Shown here in pieces: positions 26,618 to 35,946 of a stretch of 64,000 bases of DNA. A program made the position numbers and the translations under genes. The stretch covers positions 376,001 through 440,000 of the forward strand of contig NZ_JAAVLW010000006.1 in assembly GCF_013114835.1 (NCBI RefSeq), written 5' to 3'. Source of the DNA: Bradyrhizobium archetypum. Its GTDB lineage: Bacteria; Pseudomonadota; Alphaproteobacteria; Rhizobiales; Xanthobacteraceae. Within the stretch, counting starts at the first letter, position 1, and each line of letters starts with the position of its first letter. Under the pieces are notes generated by a model. It saw only the letters and a list, made by a program, of their open reading frames with translations. It did no database searches and was not told the origin of the DNA.

Positions 26618-28306
26618 ATGTCTACTATGACTGCCACATCCGGCAAGGCTGCCGGGATGACGAAGGACGAACGTTTCGTCATTCTCGCCTCCTCGCTCGG
26701 CACCGTCTTCGAATGGTACGACTTTTACCTGTTCGGTTCGCTTGCCAGCATCATCGGCGCGCAGTTCTTCGGCGTCATCGATTCCGCAACAAATCAGCCG
26801 ATGTTCAACCAGGCCACGCGGGACATCTTCGCGCTGCTGGCGTTCGCCGCGGGCTTTATCGTTCGTCCGTTCGGCGCCATCGTGTTCGGCCGCGTCGGCG
26901 ACATCGTCGGCCGCAAATACACCTTCCTCGTCACTATTCTGATCATGGGCCTGTCGACCTTCATCGTCGGCGTGTTGCCAAACGCGGCCACCATCGGCAT
27001 TGCGGCCCCAATCATCCTGATCGGTTTGCGCCTGCTGCAGGGCCTCGCGCTCGGCGGCGAATACGGCGGCGCGGCGACCTACGTCGCCGAGCACGCGCCG
27101 ATGGGCAAGCGCGGTTATTACACCTCGTTCATTCAGACCACGGCCACGCTCGGGCTATTCCTGTCGCTGCTGGTGATCCTGTTCACCCGCACGGCGCTTG
27201 GCGAGGCAGATTTCGCCAAGTGGGGCTGGCGCATTCCGTTCCTCGTCTCCGTAGTGCTGCTCGGCATCTCGGTCTGGATCCGGTTGCGGTTGAATGAGTC
27301 GCCGGTGTTCCAGAAGATGAAGGAAGAGGGCAAGGGCTCGAAGGCGCCGCTGACCGAGGCCTTCGCCAACTGGAGCAATGCCAAGCTCGTCATCCTCGCG
27401 CTGATCGGCGGCGTGATGGGTCAGGGCGTGGTCTGGTACACCGGCCAGTTCTACGCGCTGTTCTTCATGCAATCGATTCTCAAGGTCGACGGCTACACCG
27501 CCAACCTTCTGATCGCCTGGTCGCTGCTGCTCGGCACCGGATTCTTCATCGTGTTCGGGGCGCTATCCGACAAGATCGGCCGCAAGCCGATCATCCTGGC
27601 GGGCTGCCTGATTGCGGCGCTGACCTTCTTCCCGATTTTCCGGATGATCACCACCAACGCCAACCCGGCGCTGGAAAAGGCGATCGAAACGGTAAAGGTT
27701 GAGGTGGTGGCCGACGCCAAGGGCTGCGGCGACCTGTTCAATCCGGTCGGCACCCGCGTCTTCTCCGCGCCATGCGATACCGCTCGCGCCTTCCTGGCAC
27801 AGCAGTCGGTCAAATACACGACCAGCTATGGCGCTGCAGGCTCCGGCGTGAAGGTCGTTGTCAATGGAAAGGACGTGGCTTACGCCGACGCCAAGACGTC
27901 TAATCCGGCTGTCCTGGCAGCGGTGCAGGCCGCAGGCTATCCCAAGCCTGGCGACGCCCAGATCGTGAAGATGGCTCACCCGTTCGATATCTTCAAACCG
28001 AACGTCGCGGCCATCATCGGGCTGCTGTTCATCCTGGTGCTCTTCGTAACCATGGTGTACGGGCCGATTGCGGCGATGCTGGTCGAGCTGTTCCCGACCA
28101 AGATCCGCTACACCTCGATGTCGCTGCCCTATCACATCGGCAACGGCTGGTTCGGCGGGTTGCTGCCGGCGACCGCATTCGCGATCGTGGCTTCGACCGG
28201 CGATATCTACGCTGGCCTCTGGTATCCGATCATCTTCGCGTCGATCACCGCGGTCGTCGGCTTCTTCTTCCTGCCGGAAACCAAGGACGTCGATATCACG
28301 AAGTAA
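26618..28306 (+). CDS. MFS transporter, MHS family, with a 110-residue soluble insertion
   Basis: A 562-residue inner-membrane transporter. The membrane core resembles the neighbouring transporter (FEWYDFYLFGSLASI, GRVGDIVGRKYTFLV, LALGGEYGGAATYVAEHAP). Between about residues 345 and 453, after helix 8, is an extra soluble segment with paired cysteines (ADAKGCGDLFNP, FSAPCDTARAF) and no hydrophobic helix; most MHS members lack it. The start at 26618 (MSTMTATSGKAAG) follows AAGGAAGGGGAG; a longer frame to 26555 was rejected. Substrate unknown, probably an organic acid. A strong terminator follows. Confidence 0.9.
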   Translation: MSTMTATSGKAAGMTKDERFVILASSLGTVFEWYDFYLFGSLASIIGAQFFGVIDSATNQPMFNQATRDIFALLAFAAGFIVRPFGAIVFGRVGDIVGRKYTFLVTILIMGLSTFIVGVLPNAATIGIAAPIILIGLRLLQGLALGGEYGGAATYVAEHAPMGKRGYYTSFIQTTATLGLFLSLLVILFTRTALGEADFAKWGWRIPFLVSVVLLGISVWIRLRLNESPVFQKMKEEGKGSKAPLTEAFANWSNAKLVILALIGGVMGQGVVWYTGQFYALFFMQSILKVDGYTANLLIAWSLLLGTGFFIVFGALSDKIGRKPIILAGCLIAALTFFPIFRMITTNANPALEKAIETVKVEVVADAKGCGDLFNPVGTRVFSAPCDTARAFLAQQSVKYTTSYGAAGSGVKVVVNGKDVAYADAKTSNPAVLAAVQAAGYPKPGDAQIVKMAHPFDIFKPNVAAIIGLLFILVLFVTMVYGPIAAMLVELFPTKIRYTSMSLPYHIGNGWFGGLLPATAFAIVASTGDIYAGLWYPIIFASITAVVGFFFLPETKDVDITK

Positions 28307-28344
28307 TCGATTGCGTTCGGCGGCAAGCCGGACGTCATCACGAA

Positions 28345-28379
28345 CCGGCCGCGGAGCGATCCGCGGCCGGTTTGCTTTT
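28345..28379 (+). terminator. Terminator after the MFS gene
   Basis: Stem CCGGCCGCGGA/TCCGCGGCCGG with a four-base loop, followed by TTTGCTTTT. Confidence 0.85.
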
Positions 28380-28388
28380 GCGGATGCT

Positions 28389-28862
28389 CTAATTGACGCT
28401 GCCCACGAACTGCAGCACGATCTCGCGGCGGTGCGACCGCGCGCGATGCTCGACCAGATAGATCGCCTGCCACGTGCCGAGCGCGAGCGCGCCCTGAAGC
28501 ACCGGAACGTGCAGCGACGTCGCCGTCAGCATGGTCTTGACATGCGCCGGCATGTCGTCCGGCCCCTCGGTATCGTGACGCCAGCCGGCATTCTCGGGCG
28601 CGAGCCGGTTCAGCGCCGTCGTCAGATCGACGAGCACGGTCGGGTCGGCATTTTCCTGAATCGTCAGCGACGCCGAGGTGTGACGGATGAACAGCGTCAC
28701 CGCGCCCTCACGCGCCCGCGCCTCGCGCACGAACTGCGCGACTTCGGCGGTGAGATCGGTGAATCCCATGCCGGATGTCTGCACCGTCAGCAGCGAAGAC
28801 ACGACGGCATCGGCGGCAACGACAGAGGGAGTGGTGCGGGAAAACGATTTGGATGCGGGCAT
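28389..28862 (-). CDS. YjbQ family protein (secondary thiamine-phosphate synthase enzyme)
   Basis: A 157-residue UPF0047/YjbQ protein with the conserved patch RHTSASLTIQENADPTVLVD and the later HDTEGPDDMPAHVK and LGTWQAIYLVEHR. Some members have weak thiamine-phosphate synthase activity in E. coli; the true role is unclear. The start at 28862 (MPASKSF) is used because upstream in-frame codons belong to a dispersed repeat. Confidence 0.9.
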   Translation of the reverse strand: MPASKSFSRTTPSVVAADAVVSSLLTVQTSGMGFTDLTAEVAQFVREARAREGAVTLFIRHTSASLTIQENADPTVLVDLTTALNRLAPENAGWRHDTEGPDDMPAHVKTMLTATSLHVPVLQGALALGTWQAIYLVEHRARSHRREIVLQFVGSVN

Positions 28863-28875
28863 CGAAATTAATCTC

Positions 28876-28973
28876 GTAGGTGGGCAAAGGCGCGCTTCGC
28901 GCCGTGCCCACCAGTTCTTGCAACGATAAAGGTGGTGGGCACGCTTCACCTTGCCCACCCTACAAGGTCAATG
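28876..28973. repeat. Dispersed inverted repeat, family B, copy 1
   Basis: Outer arms GTAGGTGGGCAAAGG and CCTTGCCCACCCTAC are inverted; the inside has GTGCCCACC and GGTGGTGGGCAC arms. The same architecture recurs at 62886, also beside a gene start. Confidence 0.75.
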
Positions 28974-28977
28974 CCTA

Positions 28978-29514
28978 TCAAATCTTGCCGTTGATGTCGC
29001 GCTGCACGCGGTTGGCCATCTCGATCAGGCGCCGCCACGCCCGCTCCAGGAACGACATCATGCGATCCATGTCGCGATCGCTCGGCAGCGGGATTTCGAT
29101 CTTGCGCTCGCCCTCGGCAATCTTCGGTTCGCTCGGCTTCAGCGAATCCGCTTTCGGCAGCGGCTCTTCGATCTTGCCGGATACGGTGGGTTCGCGCGAA
29201 GCGAGGTCGGCCTTGAGCCGTTCATTCTCGGCTTGCATCCGCATGATATCGGCTTGCAGCCGGCCGATTTCCGCGTCCATCACCGCGCGCTCATCGGGCA
29301 CGGCATAGCAGGCCCAGCCCGCGCCCGAATTATTGCAGGTCGAGACCGCGCCGGTACGGGTGTCGAGGCGGAGCACGCCATCGGCCGTCGTCGACAGCGT
29401 GTAGCGGCCGTTTTCGGCATCCGGCATTCCCGCGAAGGCGGCTTCCGCGCCGGCGAGGCACGCGACCAGCACGGCTGACTTCAAAAATTTCGAGGACGAT
29501 CTCGCTGTGCGCAT
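28978..29514 (-). CDS. Secreted coiled-coil protein of unknown function
   Basis: A 178-residue protein with a signal peptide (residues about 1-28, ending AEAAFA), a short Cys-containing domain (TCNNSGAGWACYAVPDERAV), a coiled coil at about residues 80-105 (MDAEIGRLQADIMRMQAENE), and a charged C-terminal helix. I do not recognise a family with a known role. It is probably periplasmic or membrane-associated. The repeat before it separates it from the YjbQ gene. Confidence 0.7.
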   Translation of the reverse strand: MRTARSSSKFLKSAVLVACLAGAEAAFAGMPDAENGRYTLSTTADGVLRLDTRTGAVSTCNNSGAGWACYAVPDERAVMDAEIGRLQADIMRMQAENERLKADLASREPTVSGKIEEPLPKADSLKPSEPKIAEGERKIEIPLPSDRDMDRMMSFLERAWRRLIEMANRVQRDINGKI

Positions 29515-29567
29515 CGGCTTGCTCCCGCCTCAGGACGGTACTGGTTTCCTCGACCGCCGGGGCGCTT

Positions 29568-30200
29568 TCAAGGCGGCCCTACCCTAGAGCTATAGGGCGC
29601 GCGGCCGGACTTCAACGCATCCTCCAGCAATTCGAGGCGATCCTGTCCCCAGAACACTTCGCCATCCAGCACATAGACCGGCGAGCCGAACACGTCGGCC
29701 GCCAGCGCATCCTGCCGGTTCTGCTCATAGGCCGCCGTGATGTCTTCCGAGCGCGAGCGCTCCACCAGCTGCTTGCCGGGCAGCCCGGATTCGTCGGCAA
29801 GTTTCGCAATCGTTGCGGGGTCGGCGAGATTGAGCTGATCTTCCCAGACGCCGGCGAAGGCCCGCCGCAGATACCGGTCGGGATCGAGGCCGCTCTCCAG
29901 CGCCGCGATCACGACGCCATCGGCCAGGCGCGCGTTGAACGGCCAGTTCGCCGGCTGCAGATGAAAATTCAGACCGCGCCTGTCGCGCCAGCGCTGCAGT
30001 TCGACCATCCGATAGCGCTGGCGGACCGGGTGGCGCTTCATCAAGGGCAGGCCGCCGGTCTCCGAGAACAGATCGACCAGCACCACCGGCTTGTGATTTA
30101 CCTTGAGATCGTAGGTAGTTACCAGATCGCGAAAGGCTTGGTGGCCGATATAGGCCCACGGCGATTGGATCGAGAAATAGTAATCGACCTGACGCGGCAT
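29568..30200 (-). CDS. 2-hydroxychromene-2-carboxylate isomerase / DsbA-like protein
   Basis: A 210-residue thioredoxin-fold protein of the HCCA-isomerase/GST-kappa group. The N-terminus VDYYFSIQSPWAYIG carries the family serine where DsbA has a Cys pair, and the C-terminal GSPVYVLDGEVFWGQDRLELL is typical. HCCA isomerases act in naphthalene-type aromatic catabolism with glutathione, but many genome copies have other, unknown substrates. No aromatic-catabolism genes are adjacent. The start at 30200 follows GGGAGGGC. Confidence 0.85.
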   Translation of the reverse strand: MPRQVDYYFSIQSPWAYIGHQAFRDLVTTYDLKVNHKPVVLVDLFSETGGLPLMKRHPVRQRYRMVELQRWRDRRGLNFHLQPANWPFNARLADGVVIAALESGLDPDRYLRRAFAGVWEDQLNLADPATIAKLADESGLPGKQLVERSRSEDITAAYEQNRQDALAADVFGSPVYVLDGEVFWGQDRLELLEDALKSGRAPYSSRVGPP

Positions 30201-30376
30201 GCGCCCTCCCGGGACGATTCTCGCTTCATTCGGAGCATCCCAACAGACCGCCCAGACAGGCGCAAGATCGATCGTCTCGGGATTAGCTGCTGCACTGCAG
30301 TGACAGTCCACAGCATCGCCGGCGGCGCCAGAATAATCCCAATCAAATCAATGCACTAACTGGTTAGGGCCCAATC

Positions 30377-30405
30377 TTGACTTGATTAGGCGCGGTAAGT
30401 ATGGT
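30377..30405 (+). promoter_or_regulatory. Candidate sigma-70 promoter of the F0 operon
   Basis: TTGACT and TATGGT are spaced by 17 bases, ending 67 bases before atpI. Good fit to housekeeping consensus. Confidence 0.5.
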
Positions 30406-30472
30406 CCGCGCGGCTTTCAAGGGTGACGGACGTAATTTCCATCAACCGTTGGCATCGTTTAATGTCTTGGGC

Positions 30473-30844
30473 ATGGCCGAAGACAAAAACAGCAACGCAG
30501 GTGGAAATCGCGCTCAGCCGTCCTCCGACGAAGCTGCGCTTTCCGCAAGGCTCGGAAGTCTGGATCAACGGTTGTCCGAAATTCGCGACAGCCGGAAACC
30601 CAGGACTGATCAACCCGGAACTGAAAGCGGAGATACGGCAGCCAGAGCATCTGCGATGGCGCTGGGTTTCCGGCTTTCCTCGGAGTTGGTCGCGGGCGTT
30701 GTCGTCGGAGCGGCGTTGGGTTGGGGGTTCGACCGTTTGTTGTCGACATCGCCGTTCGGTTTCATCGTGTTTCTGCTGCTCGGCTTCGTCGCCGGTGTGG
30801 TCAACGTGGTGAGATCTGCAGGCGTAGCTTCCCGCAGACGCTGA
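30473..30844 (+). CDS. atpI: ATP synthase protein I
   Basis: A 123-residue accessory protein that helps assemble the c-ring. It has a polar N-terminus (MAEDKNSNAGGN) and two membrane helices at about residues 66-85 and 93-115, the latter with FIVFLLLGFVAGVVNVVRSAG. It leads the F0 operon, the usual position in rhizobia. The start at 30473 is chosen because the upstream frame includes the promoter region. Confidence 0.85.
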   Translation: MAEDKNSNAGGNRAQPSSDEAALSARLGSLDQRLSEIRDSRKPRTDQPGTESGDTAARASAMALGFRLSSELVAGVVVGAALGWGFDRLLSTSPFGFIVFLLLGFVAGVVNVVRSAGVASRRR

Positions 30845-30913
30845 GCATCGACGGAAAGTAACGACATGTGAAATTCGATTGCCGGCCAGGCCGGTGGATA
30901 AAGAGCCGCGCGG

Positions 30914-31669
30914 ATGAAAATCGACCCGATCCACCAGTTCAATATCGAACCCCTCTTCACGATCGGCCATATCGGCAATCATACGATCGCCTTCACCAAC
31001 TCGACGCTGTACATGTTCCTCTCGGTAGCGGTGATTTCGCTGCTGATGATCGGCGGCATGGCGGGCCGGCAGCTGGTTCCGGGAAGGCTGCAGTCGATCG
31101 CGGAAATCTCCTACGAGTTCGTCGCCTCGACGATCCGCTCTACCGCCGGCGCAGAAGGGATGAAGTTCTTCCCGCTGATCTTCTCGCTGTTCATGTTCAT
31201 CTGCATCTCGAACCTGATCGGCATCATCCCGTATACGTTCACGGTTTCCAGCCATATCATCGTCACCGCGGCACTCGCGTTCCTGGTTTTCTTCACCGTC
31301 CTGATCTACGGCCTCTACAAGAACGGCTTCAAGTTCTTCAAGATTTTCGTGCCTTCCGGCGTGCCGATCTACATCCTGCCGCTGGTCATGTTCATCGAAA
31401 TCCTGTCGTTCTTCCTGCGGCCGGTCTCCCACAGCGTTCGTCTGTTCGCCAACATGCTGGCCGGTCACATCGCGCTGAAGGTGTTCGCGGGCTTCATCGC
31501 CATGCTGGGCGTTTCGCTCGGCGCGATCGGCTGGGTCGGCGGCGTGCTGCCGCTGGCGCTCACCGTCGCGCTGACTGCGCTCGAACTGCTGGTGGCTTTC
31601 CTGCAGGCGTATGTGTTCGCGATCCTGACCTGCATCTACCTCAACGACGCTATTCATCCGGGACACTAA
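30914..31669 (+). CDS. atpB: ATP synthase F0 subunit a
   Basis: A 251-residue membrane subunit forming the proton half-channels. The essential arginine is Arg176 in [13 protein letters not shown], and the family motif [12 protein letters not shown] is present. It has about five or six helices. The order atpI-atpB-atpE-b'-b without F1 genes is the rhizobial split arrangement, so F1 genes must lie elsewhere. Confidence 0.97.
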   Translation: MKIDPIHQFNIEPLFTIGHIGNHTIAFTNSTLYMFLSVAVISLLMIGGMAGRQLVPGRLQSIAEISYEFVASTIRSTAGAEGMKFFPLIFSLFMFICISNLIGIIPYTFTVSSHIIVTAALAFLVFFTVLIYGLYKNGFKFFKIFVPSGVPIYILPLVMFIEILSFFLRPVSHSVRLFANMLAGHIALKVFAGFIAMLGVSLGAIGWVGGVLPLALTVALTALELLVAFLQAYVFAILTCIYLNDAIHPGH

Positions 31670-31724
31670 GCGGTCCGGGGAATTCCACCCACACCTCTAT
31701 CTTACCCCTCAAGGAGCTATAGAA

Positions 31725-31955
31725 ATGGAACCGGCAGCAGCTAAACTTATCGGCGCAGGCATCGCAGCAATTGGCATGGGCGGCGCGGGCGTCGGCGTGG
31801 GCATCATCTTCGGCAACTACCTTGCCGCTGCCGTGCGCAATCCTTCCGCAGCCCAGGGCCAGTTCGGCAACCTGATCTTCGGCTTCGCCGTGACTGAAGC
31901 GCTCGGCATTTTCTCGCTGCTGATCGCGCTGCTCTTGCTGTTCGTTCCGCTCTGA
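31725..31955 (+). CDS. atpE: ATP synthase F0 subunit c
   Basis: A 76-residue two-helix hairpin. The proton-carrying carboxylate is Glu58 in AVTEALGIF. The glycine-rich first helix [17 protein letters not shown] packs into the rotor ring. The polar loop RNPSAAQGQ contacts F1. An AAGGAGC ribosome-binding site precedes the ATG. Confidence 0.96.
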   Translation: MEPAAAKLIGAGIAAIGMGGAGVGVGIIFGNYLAAAVRNPSAAQGQFGNLIFGFAVTEALGIFSLLIALLLLFVPL

Positions 31956-32012
31956 GCTGCACCCACTCGCGCCGCCCCCGGGCGGCGCGCCTGACAGCAA
32001 CAGGAGACCCCC

Positions 32013-32576
32013 GTGGCTGAAAAAAGTCATGGTACCCCGGCCAAGGGCACCGGCGCCCACACCGAAGCCGACGGCGGACACGGCGGAGGCTTTCCTCCGT
32101 TCGAGTCGAACACGTTTGCTTCGCAGCTGGTGTCGCTCTTCATTGCGTTCGTCGCGCTCTATGTGATCGTGTCCCGCTTTGCACTGCCGCGCGTCGAAAG
32201 CGTGATCGACGCACGCCAGAACGCAATCGAGAGCGACCTGGCGGCGGCGCAGAAGCTGAAAGACGAGTCGGACGCAGCGCTCAAGGCGTATGAGACCGAA
32301 CTCGCTTCCGCCCGCGCCCGCGCTCAGGCCATCGGCAACGAGACCCGCGAGAAGCTGAACGCGGCCGCGGAAGCCGAGCGCAAGGCGCTGGAAGATCAGC
32401 TCGCCGCCAAGCTCACCGCAGCCGAGAAGCAGATCGCGGCGACGCGGGAAACCGCGATGAGCAATGTCCGCGGCATCGCCGCGGACGCGGCCGGCGCGAT
32501 CGTGCAGCGGCTCACCGGCGTGCTGCCCGACGGCAAGACGGTGAGCAAAGCCGTCGATGCTTCGTTGAAGGGATAG
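32013..32576 (+). CDS. atpG: ATP synthase F0 subunit b'
   Basis: A 187-residue stator subunit. A Gly/His-rich N-terminal tail ([14 protein letters not shown]) precedes one membrane helix at about residues 38-57 and a long charged coiled coil. Having both b and b' is typical of rhizobia and photosynthetic bacteria. It starts with GTG after AGGAGACC. The atpF gene begins five bases after its stop. Confidence 0.92.
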   Translation: MAEKSHGTPAKGTGAHTEADGGHGGGFPPFESNTFASQLVSLFIAFVALYVIVSRFALPRVESVIDARQNAIESDLAAAQKLKDESDAALKAYETELASARARAQAIGNETREKLNAAAEAERKALEDQLAAKLTAAEKQIAATRETAMSNVRGIAADAAGAIVQRLTGVLPDGKTVSKAVDASLKG

Positions 32577-32580
32577 ACCG

Positions 32581-33066
32581 ATGTTCACCGAACCGGAAAC
32601 CTGGGTCGCAATCGCCTTCGTCATCCTGATGGTATTGTTTGCCTATCTCGGCATTCACAAGACGGTGCTGACGGCGCTCGATCATCGCAGCGAACGTATC
32701 AAGGCCGAGCTTGACGACGCCCGCCGTCTCAAGGATGAGGCGGCCAAGCTGCTCGGCGAGTACCAGACCCGCCGCGCCAGCGCCGAGCGAGAGGCCGAGG
32801 AAATCATCGCCAACGCCAAGGCCGAAGCCGAGCGCATCGCGACCGACGCCAAGGCCAAGATGGAAGACTTCGTAGTTCGCCGCACCAAGACCGCCGAGAG
32901 CAAGATCGCGCTCGCCGAAGCCCAGGCACTGGCCGACGTCCGCGCGGCGGCCGCTAACGCCGCGGTCGAAGCCGCCTCGACCATCCTATCGCAATCGGTC
33001 AAGGGCTCGGTTGCCGACGACCTGCTTGCCAAGGGTATCGCCGAGGTTCGCGCCAAGCTGAACTGA
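32581..33066 (+). CDS. atpF: ATP synthase F0 subunit b
   Basis: A 161-residue stator subunit with an N-terminal membrane helix ([18 protein letters not shown]) and a long coiled coil of repeated Ala-Glu-Arg segments. Together with b' it forms the peripheral stalk between subunit a and the F1 delta subunit. Last gene of the F0 operon. Confidence 0.95.
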   Translation: MFTEPETWVAIAFVILMVLFAYLGIHKTVLTALDHRSERIKAELDDARRLKDEAAKLLGEYQTRRASAEREAEEIIANAKAEAERIATDAKAKMEDFVVRRTKTAESKIALAEAQALADVRAAAANAAVEAASTILSQSVKGSVADDLLAKGIAEVRAKLN

Positions 33067-33083
33067 TCGGCTTACACCAACCA

Positions 33084-33116
33084 AAAAGCCGGCGCGATTA
33101 TCTCGCGCCGGCTTTT
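33084..33116. terminator. Bidirectional terminator between atpF and the next gene
   Basis: Perfect 14-bp stem AAAAGCCGGCGCGA/TCGCGCCGGCTTTT, loop TTATC. A/T arms on both sides let it stop the F0 operon and the converging secreted-protein gene. Confidence 0.9.
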
Positions 33117-33755
33117 CTATTGCTTCTTCCGTTTCGGCGCCGGGCGTTCCGGCTTCAGGGCCTGCGGGTCGAAGCCGATATAGAAGATGTAGCTGTCGCC
33201 CGCAGCGCCGGGAGGCACCGGATAGCTGATATCTTCGGCGACCAGCGTAAAGGGCTCGCTGCCGGTTTCGGTCATATTGACGGTGGTCTGGTAGGCCTTG
33301 GTGGCGATGGTCTTTTCGGATACGCCGCCCTGCACCACGGCAACCCGGATCGGAACCTGGACCGAGGCAGGCGCGCCGGCGGGGCCGGCGATGACGCGGC
33401 CCTGAATGCCGATCCGCACAGTGATCACGCCGCCGTTGAGACTGCATTCCCGGGCCATCTTGCTGATCGTCGCCTGAAAGCGCAGGTCATTGCCGACCGG
33501 CTGCTTGCCCGGCGCCCCGACCGCATAAGTGGAGGCGCCCGACCTGACGGTGACCGGCGGACAGGTCAGATCGCCGGTGTCCTGGGGAGCCGCCGGCGCA
33601 TTGGCGGCCGGCTCCTCCTCCGACTTGCCGCCGCCAAACAAGCTCTTGAAACGATCGGTCAGCGATTGCGCCGACGCCGGCGCCACGATCAGGCAGGCCA
33701 GACCGCCCGCAACGGCCGCCGCGGCCATCACCTTGGCCAAACGATTGTCACCCAT
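33117..33755 (-). CDS. Secreted protein of unknown function
   Basis: A 212-residue protein with a signal peptide (MGDNRLAKVMAAAAVAGG to PASA), an Ala/Pro/Glu-rich linker, and a beta-rich C-terminal domain containing two Cys (LTCPPV, MARECSLNG) likely to pair. It resembles conserved periplasmic proteins of Bradyrhizobium with no known role. The start at 33755 has CAGGGA at good spacing; Met at 33776 is an alternative. It converges on the F0 operon terminator. Confidence 0.7.
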   Translation of the reverse strand: MGDNRLAKVMAAAAVAGGLACLIVAPASAQSLTDRFKSLFGGGKSEEEPAANAPAAPQDTGDLTCPPVTVRSGASTYAVGAPGKQPVGNDLRFQATISKMARECSLNGGVITVRIGIQGRVIAGPAGAPASVQVPIRVAVVQGGVSEKTIATKAYQTTVNMTETGSEPFTLVAEDISYPVPPGAAGDSYIFYIGFDPQALKPERPAPKRKKQ

Positions 33756-33860
33756 GCGAGTCCCTGAAATCCCCATTCCCGCGTCATTGTTTCCCGGCGG
33801 CGTTATAGCAGCCCAATGGCGGCGAACCCAAGGCACCCAAAAGGCTTAGAAATCAACGGT

Positions 33861-34448
33861 TCAGCCGCGGAAATCCTCGTGCAGCAGGCCGAACAGCAGG
33901 TGGTCCTGCCAGATGCCGTTGATGCAGAGATAGCGCCGCGCCAGCCCCTCGCGCGTGAAGCCGCACTTCTCCAGCACCCGGATCGACGGCGTGTTGGAGG
34001 GAATGCAGGCGGCCTCGATGCGGTGCAGGTTGAGCTCGCCGAACAGCGTCGGCAGCAGCACTCGCAGCGCCGCCGTCATGTAGCCGCGATGCGCGTGGGG
34101 CTCGCCGACCCAATAGCCGATGGTGCCGGCCTGCGCGATGCCGCGGCGAACATTGGCGAGCGTGATGCCGCCGATCATGGCGCCGTCCGATTCGCGGAAG
34201 ATGATGAACGGATAGGAGCGGTCGGCGGCAATATCCTCGGCGTAGCGGCGAAGCCGACGGCGGAAACCGGCGCGTGTCAGATCATCCGACGGCCAGATCG
34301 GCTCCCACGGCGTGAGATAGGCCCGGCTCTGTTCGCGCAGTTGCGCCCATTGGACGAAATCGGACATCTGGGGAGCGCGCAGCAACAGGCCGTGGCCGCG
34401 CGGTGCGAGCGCGGCCGGTCCGCTGGATGGCAAACGAAACAGGGCCAT
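33861..34448 (-). CDS. GNAT N-acetyltransferase, RimJ/RimL type
   Basis: A 195-residue acetyltransferase. The acetyl-CoA-binding segment is HAHRGYMTAALRVLLPTLF, and the family N-terminus LRAPQMSDFVQWAQLREQS and C-terminal SIRVLEKCGFTREGLARRYL match ribosomal-protein alanine N-acetyltransferases (RimJ). It probably acetylates a protein N-terminus or a small amine; specificity is unknown. Confidence 0.88.
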   Translation of the reverse strand: MALFRLPSSGPAALAPRGHGLLLRAPQMSDFVQWAQLREQSRAYLTPWEPIWPSDDLTRAGFRRRLRRYAEDIAADRSYPFIIFRESDGAMIGGITLANVRRGIAQAGTIGYWVGEPHAHRGYMTAALRVLLPTLFGELNLHRIEAACIPSNTPSIRVLEKCGFTREGLARRYLCINGIWQDHLLFGLLHEDFRG

Positions 34449-34468
34449 GCCTTCTCTCCCCCGCTCTA

Positions 34469-34656
34469 ACTAGCCCTCCCTCGCCCCGCTCTTGCGGGGA
34501 GAGGGTCGGGGTGAGGGGCTGTCTCCACGAGCCGTATCCGCGGAGAGAGCCCCTCACCCGGCGCTTCGCCGTAGCCGAGCCTGTCGCCTCGGCGTTTGCC
34601 AGTACGGCCGCCGGAAGGCGGCCTATGCTCTCCCCGCAAGCGGGGCGAGGTTAACG
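34469..34656. repeat. Dispersed inverted repeat, family C
   Basis: A GC-rich element with outer arms CCTCGCCCCGCTCTTGCGGGGAGA-like and CTCTCCCCGCAAGCGGGGCGAGG-like sequences and inner GGGGTGAGGGG/CCCCTCACCC arms. This kind of element is common between genes in this genus. One copy is in the window. It separates the acetyltransferase from the peptidase. Confidence 0.7.
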
Positions 34657-35946
34657 CTAGTGTAGCAGCGTTCTTGCCTTCGACGTCGTCAATCCTTCCG
34701 CAAAAGACACCGCGGTGTCCAGACCCCTGCCGCTGCCAAGCGCGACGACCGCCGGCCGGCTGCGCGACAATAACGCATGCGCCGCGTTGCGCGTCGATTC
34801 GATGGAGACCGCATCGATCCGGGCGACCAGTTCCTCCACGGTCAGCGGCCGGCCATAGGCCAGCACGTGCCGCGCCAGCTGTTCGGCCCGCGACGAGCAG
34901 CTTTCCAGCGCCATCAACAGTCCCGCCTTCATCTGCGCCTTGGCGCGGGCAATCTCGGCTTCGGTGAGGGTTTCGACGGCGTCGTTGATGACGTCGACGA
35001 TCACTTCCATCATCTCCGGCGCGTCGCCGGGATCGGTGCCGGTGTAGAGGCCGAAAAAGCCGGTGTCGGTATAGGGCGCGTGGAAGGTGTAAATCGAGTA
35101 GCACAGGCCGCGCTTTTCCCGCACTTCCTGGAACAGCCGCGACGACATGCCGCCGCCGAGCGTGTTGGTGAAGACCTGCAGCGAGAACAGCGACAGGTCG
35201 GTCTGCGGCACGCCTTCGAGCGCCAGCGTCAAATGCGCCTGTTCGAGATCGCGGTGCACGACGCGTGAGCCGCCCTTGCCGAACATGGCCGGCTGCGGCT
35301 TCGGCGCGGGCGTGGCGTCGAAGCTTGAAAATTTCTGCGCCGCCTCCTCCACCACGCGCTTGTGGTCGACCGCGCCGGCGGCGGCCACCACCATGTCGGG
35401 CCCGCGGTAATGCGTTGCGAGATAGCCGCGCAGCATGTCGCGATCGAAATTTTTCAGCGTCTTGGCGGTGCCGAGCAGCGAACGGCCCATCGGCTGATCC
35501 GGAAAGCAGAGTTCGTTGAGATGCTCGAACACGACGTCGTCGGGCGTATCCTGCGCCGCGCCGATTTCCTGCACGATGACGCTCTTCTCGCGCTCCAGTT
35601 CGTCCGGCACGAAGGACGGATTGGTGAGGATGTCGGCAAGCACGTCGAGTGCCAGCGGCACGTCGGCCTTCATCACCCGCGCATAATAGGCCGTCGTCTC
35701 GGTCGAGGTTCCCGCATTGAGATCGCCGCCGACCGCCTCGATTTCCTCGACGATCTCGCGCGAGGAGCGCCTGGTGGTGCCCTTGAAGGCCATGTGTTCG
35801 AGAAGATGCGAGATGCCGTGCTCGTTCGGCTTTTCGTCGCGGCCGCCGACGCCGGCCCAGACGCCCAGCGCCGCCGTTTCCAGATGCGGCATGGTGTCGG
35901 TGACGACGGTCAGGCCGGACGGCAGCTTGGTCACGTCGACGCTCAT
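34657..35946 (-). CDS. M16 family zinc metallopeptidase (pitrilysin/MPP-like)
   Basis: A 429-residue peptidase related to the mitochondrial processing peptidase beta subunit. The inverted zinc motif HLLEH (HxxEH) lies in GISHLLEHMAFKG, followed by the downstream Glu ligand region EIEAVGGDLNAGTSTE, and the substrate-pocket REKRGLCYSIY. It degrades oligopeptides or processes peptides. Its ATG overlaps the thrC stop codon by four bases (ATGA), giving translational coupling; this thrC-M16 pairing is usual in alphaproteobacteria. Confidence 0.93.
   Translation of the reverse strand: MSVDVTKLPSGLTVVTDTMPHLETAALGVWAGVGGRDEKPNEHGISHLLEHMAFKGTTRRSSREIVEEIEAVGGDLNAGTSTETTAYYARVMKADVPLALDVLADILTNPSFVPDELEREKSVIVQEIGAAQDTPDDVVFEHLNELCFPDQPMGRSLLGTAKTLKNFDRDMLRGYLATHYRGPDMVVAAAGAVDHKRVVEEAAQKFSSFDATPAPKPQPAMFGKGGSRVVHRDLEQAHLTLALEGVPQTDLSLFSLQVFTNTLGGGMSSRLFQEVREKRGLCYSIYTFHAPYTDTGFFGLYTGTDPGDAPEMMEVIVDVINDAVETLTEAEIARAKAQMKAGLLMALESCSSRAEQLARHVLAYGRPLTVEELVARIDAVSIESTRNAAHALLSRSRPAVVALGSGRGLDTAVSFAEGLTTSKARTLLH

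Noticed and set aside
28863-28958. N-terminal extension of YjbQ
   Set aside because: The extra codons are the family B repeat, and the family starts at MPASKSF.
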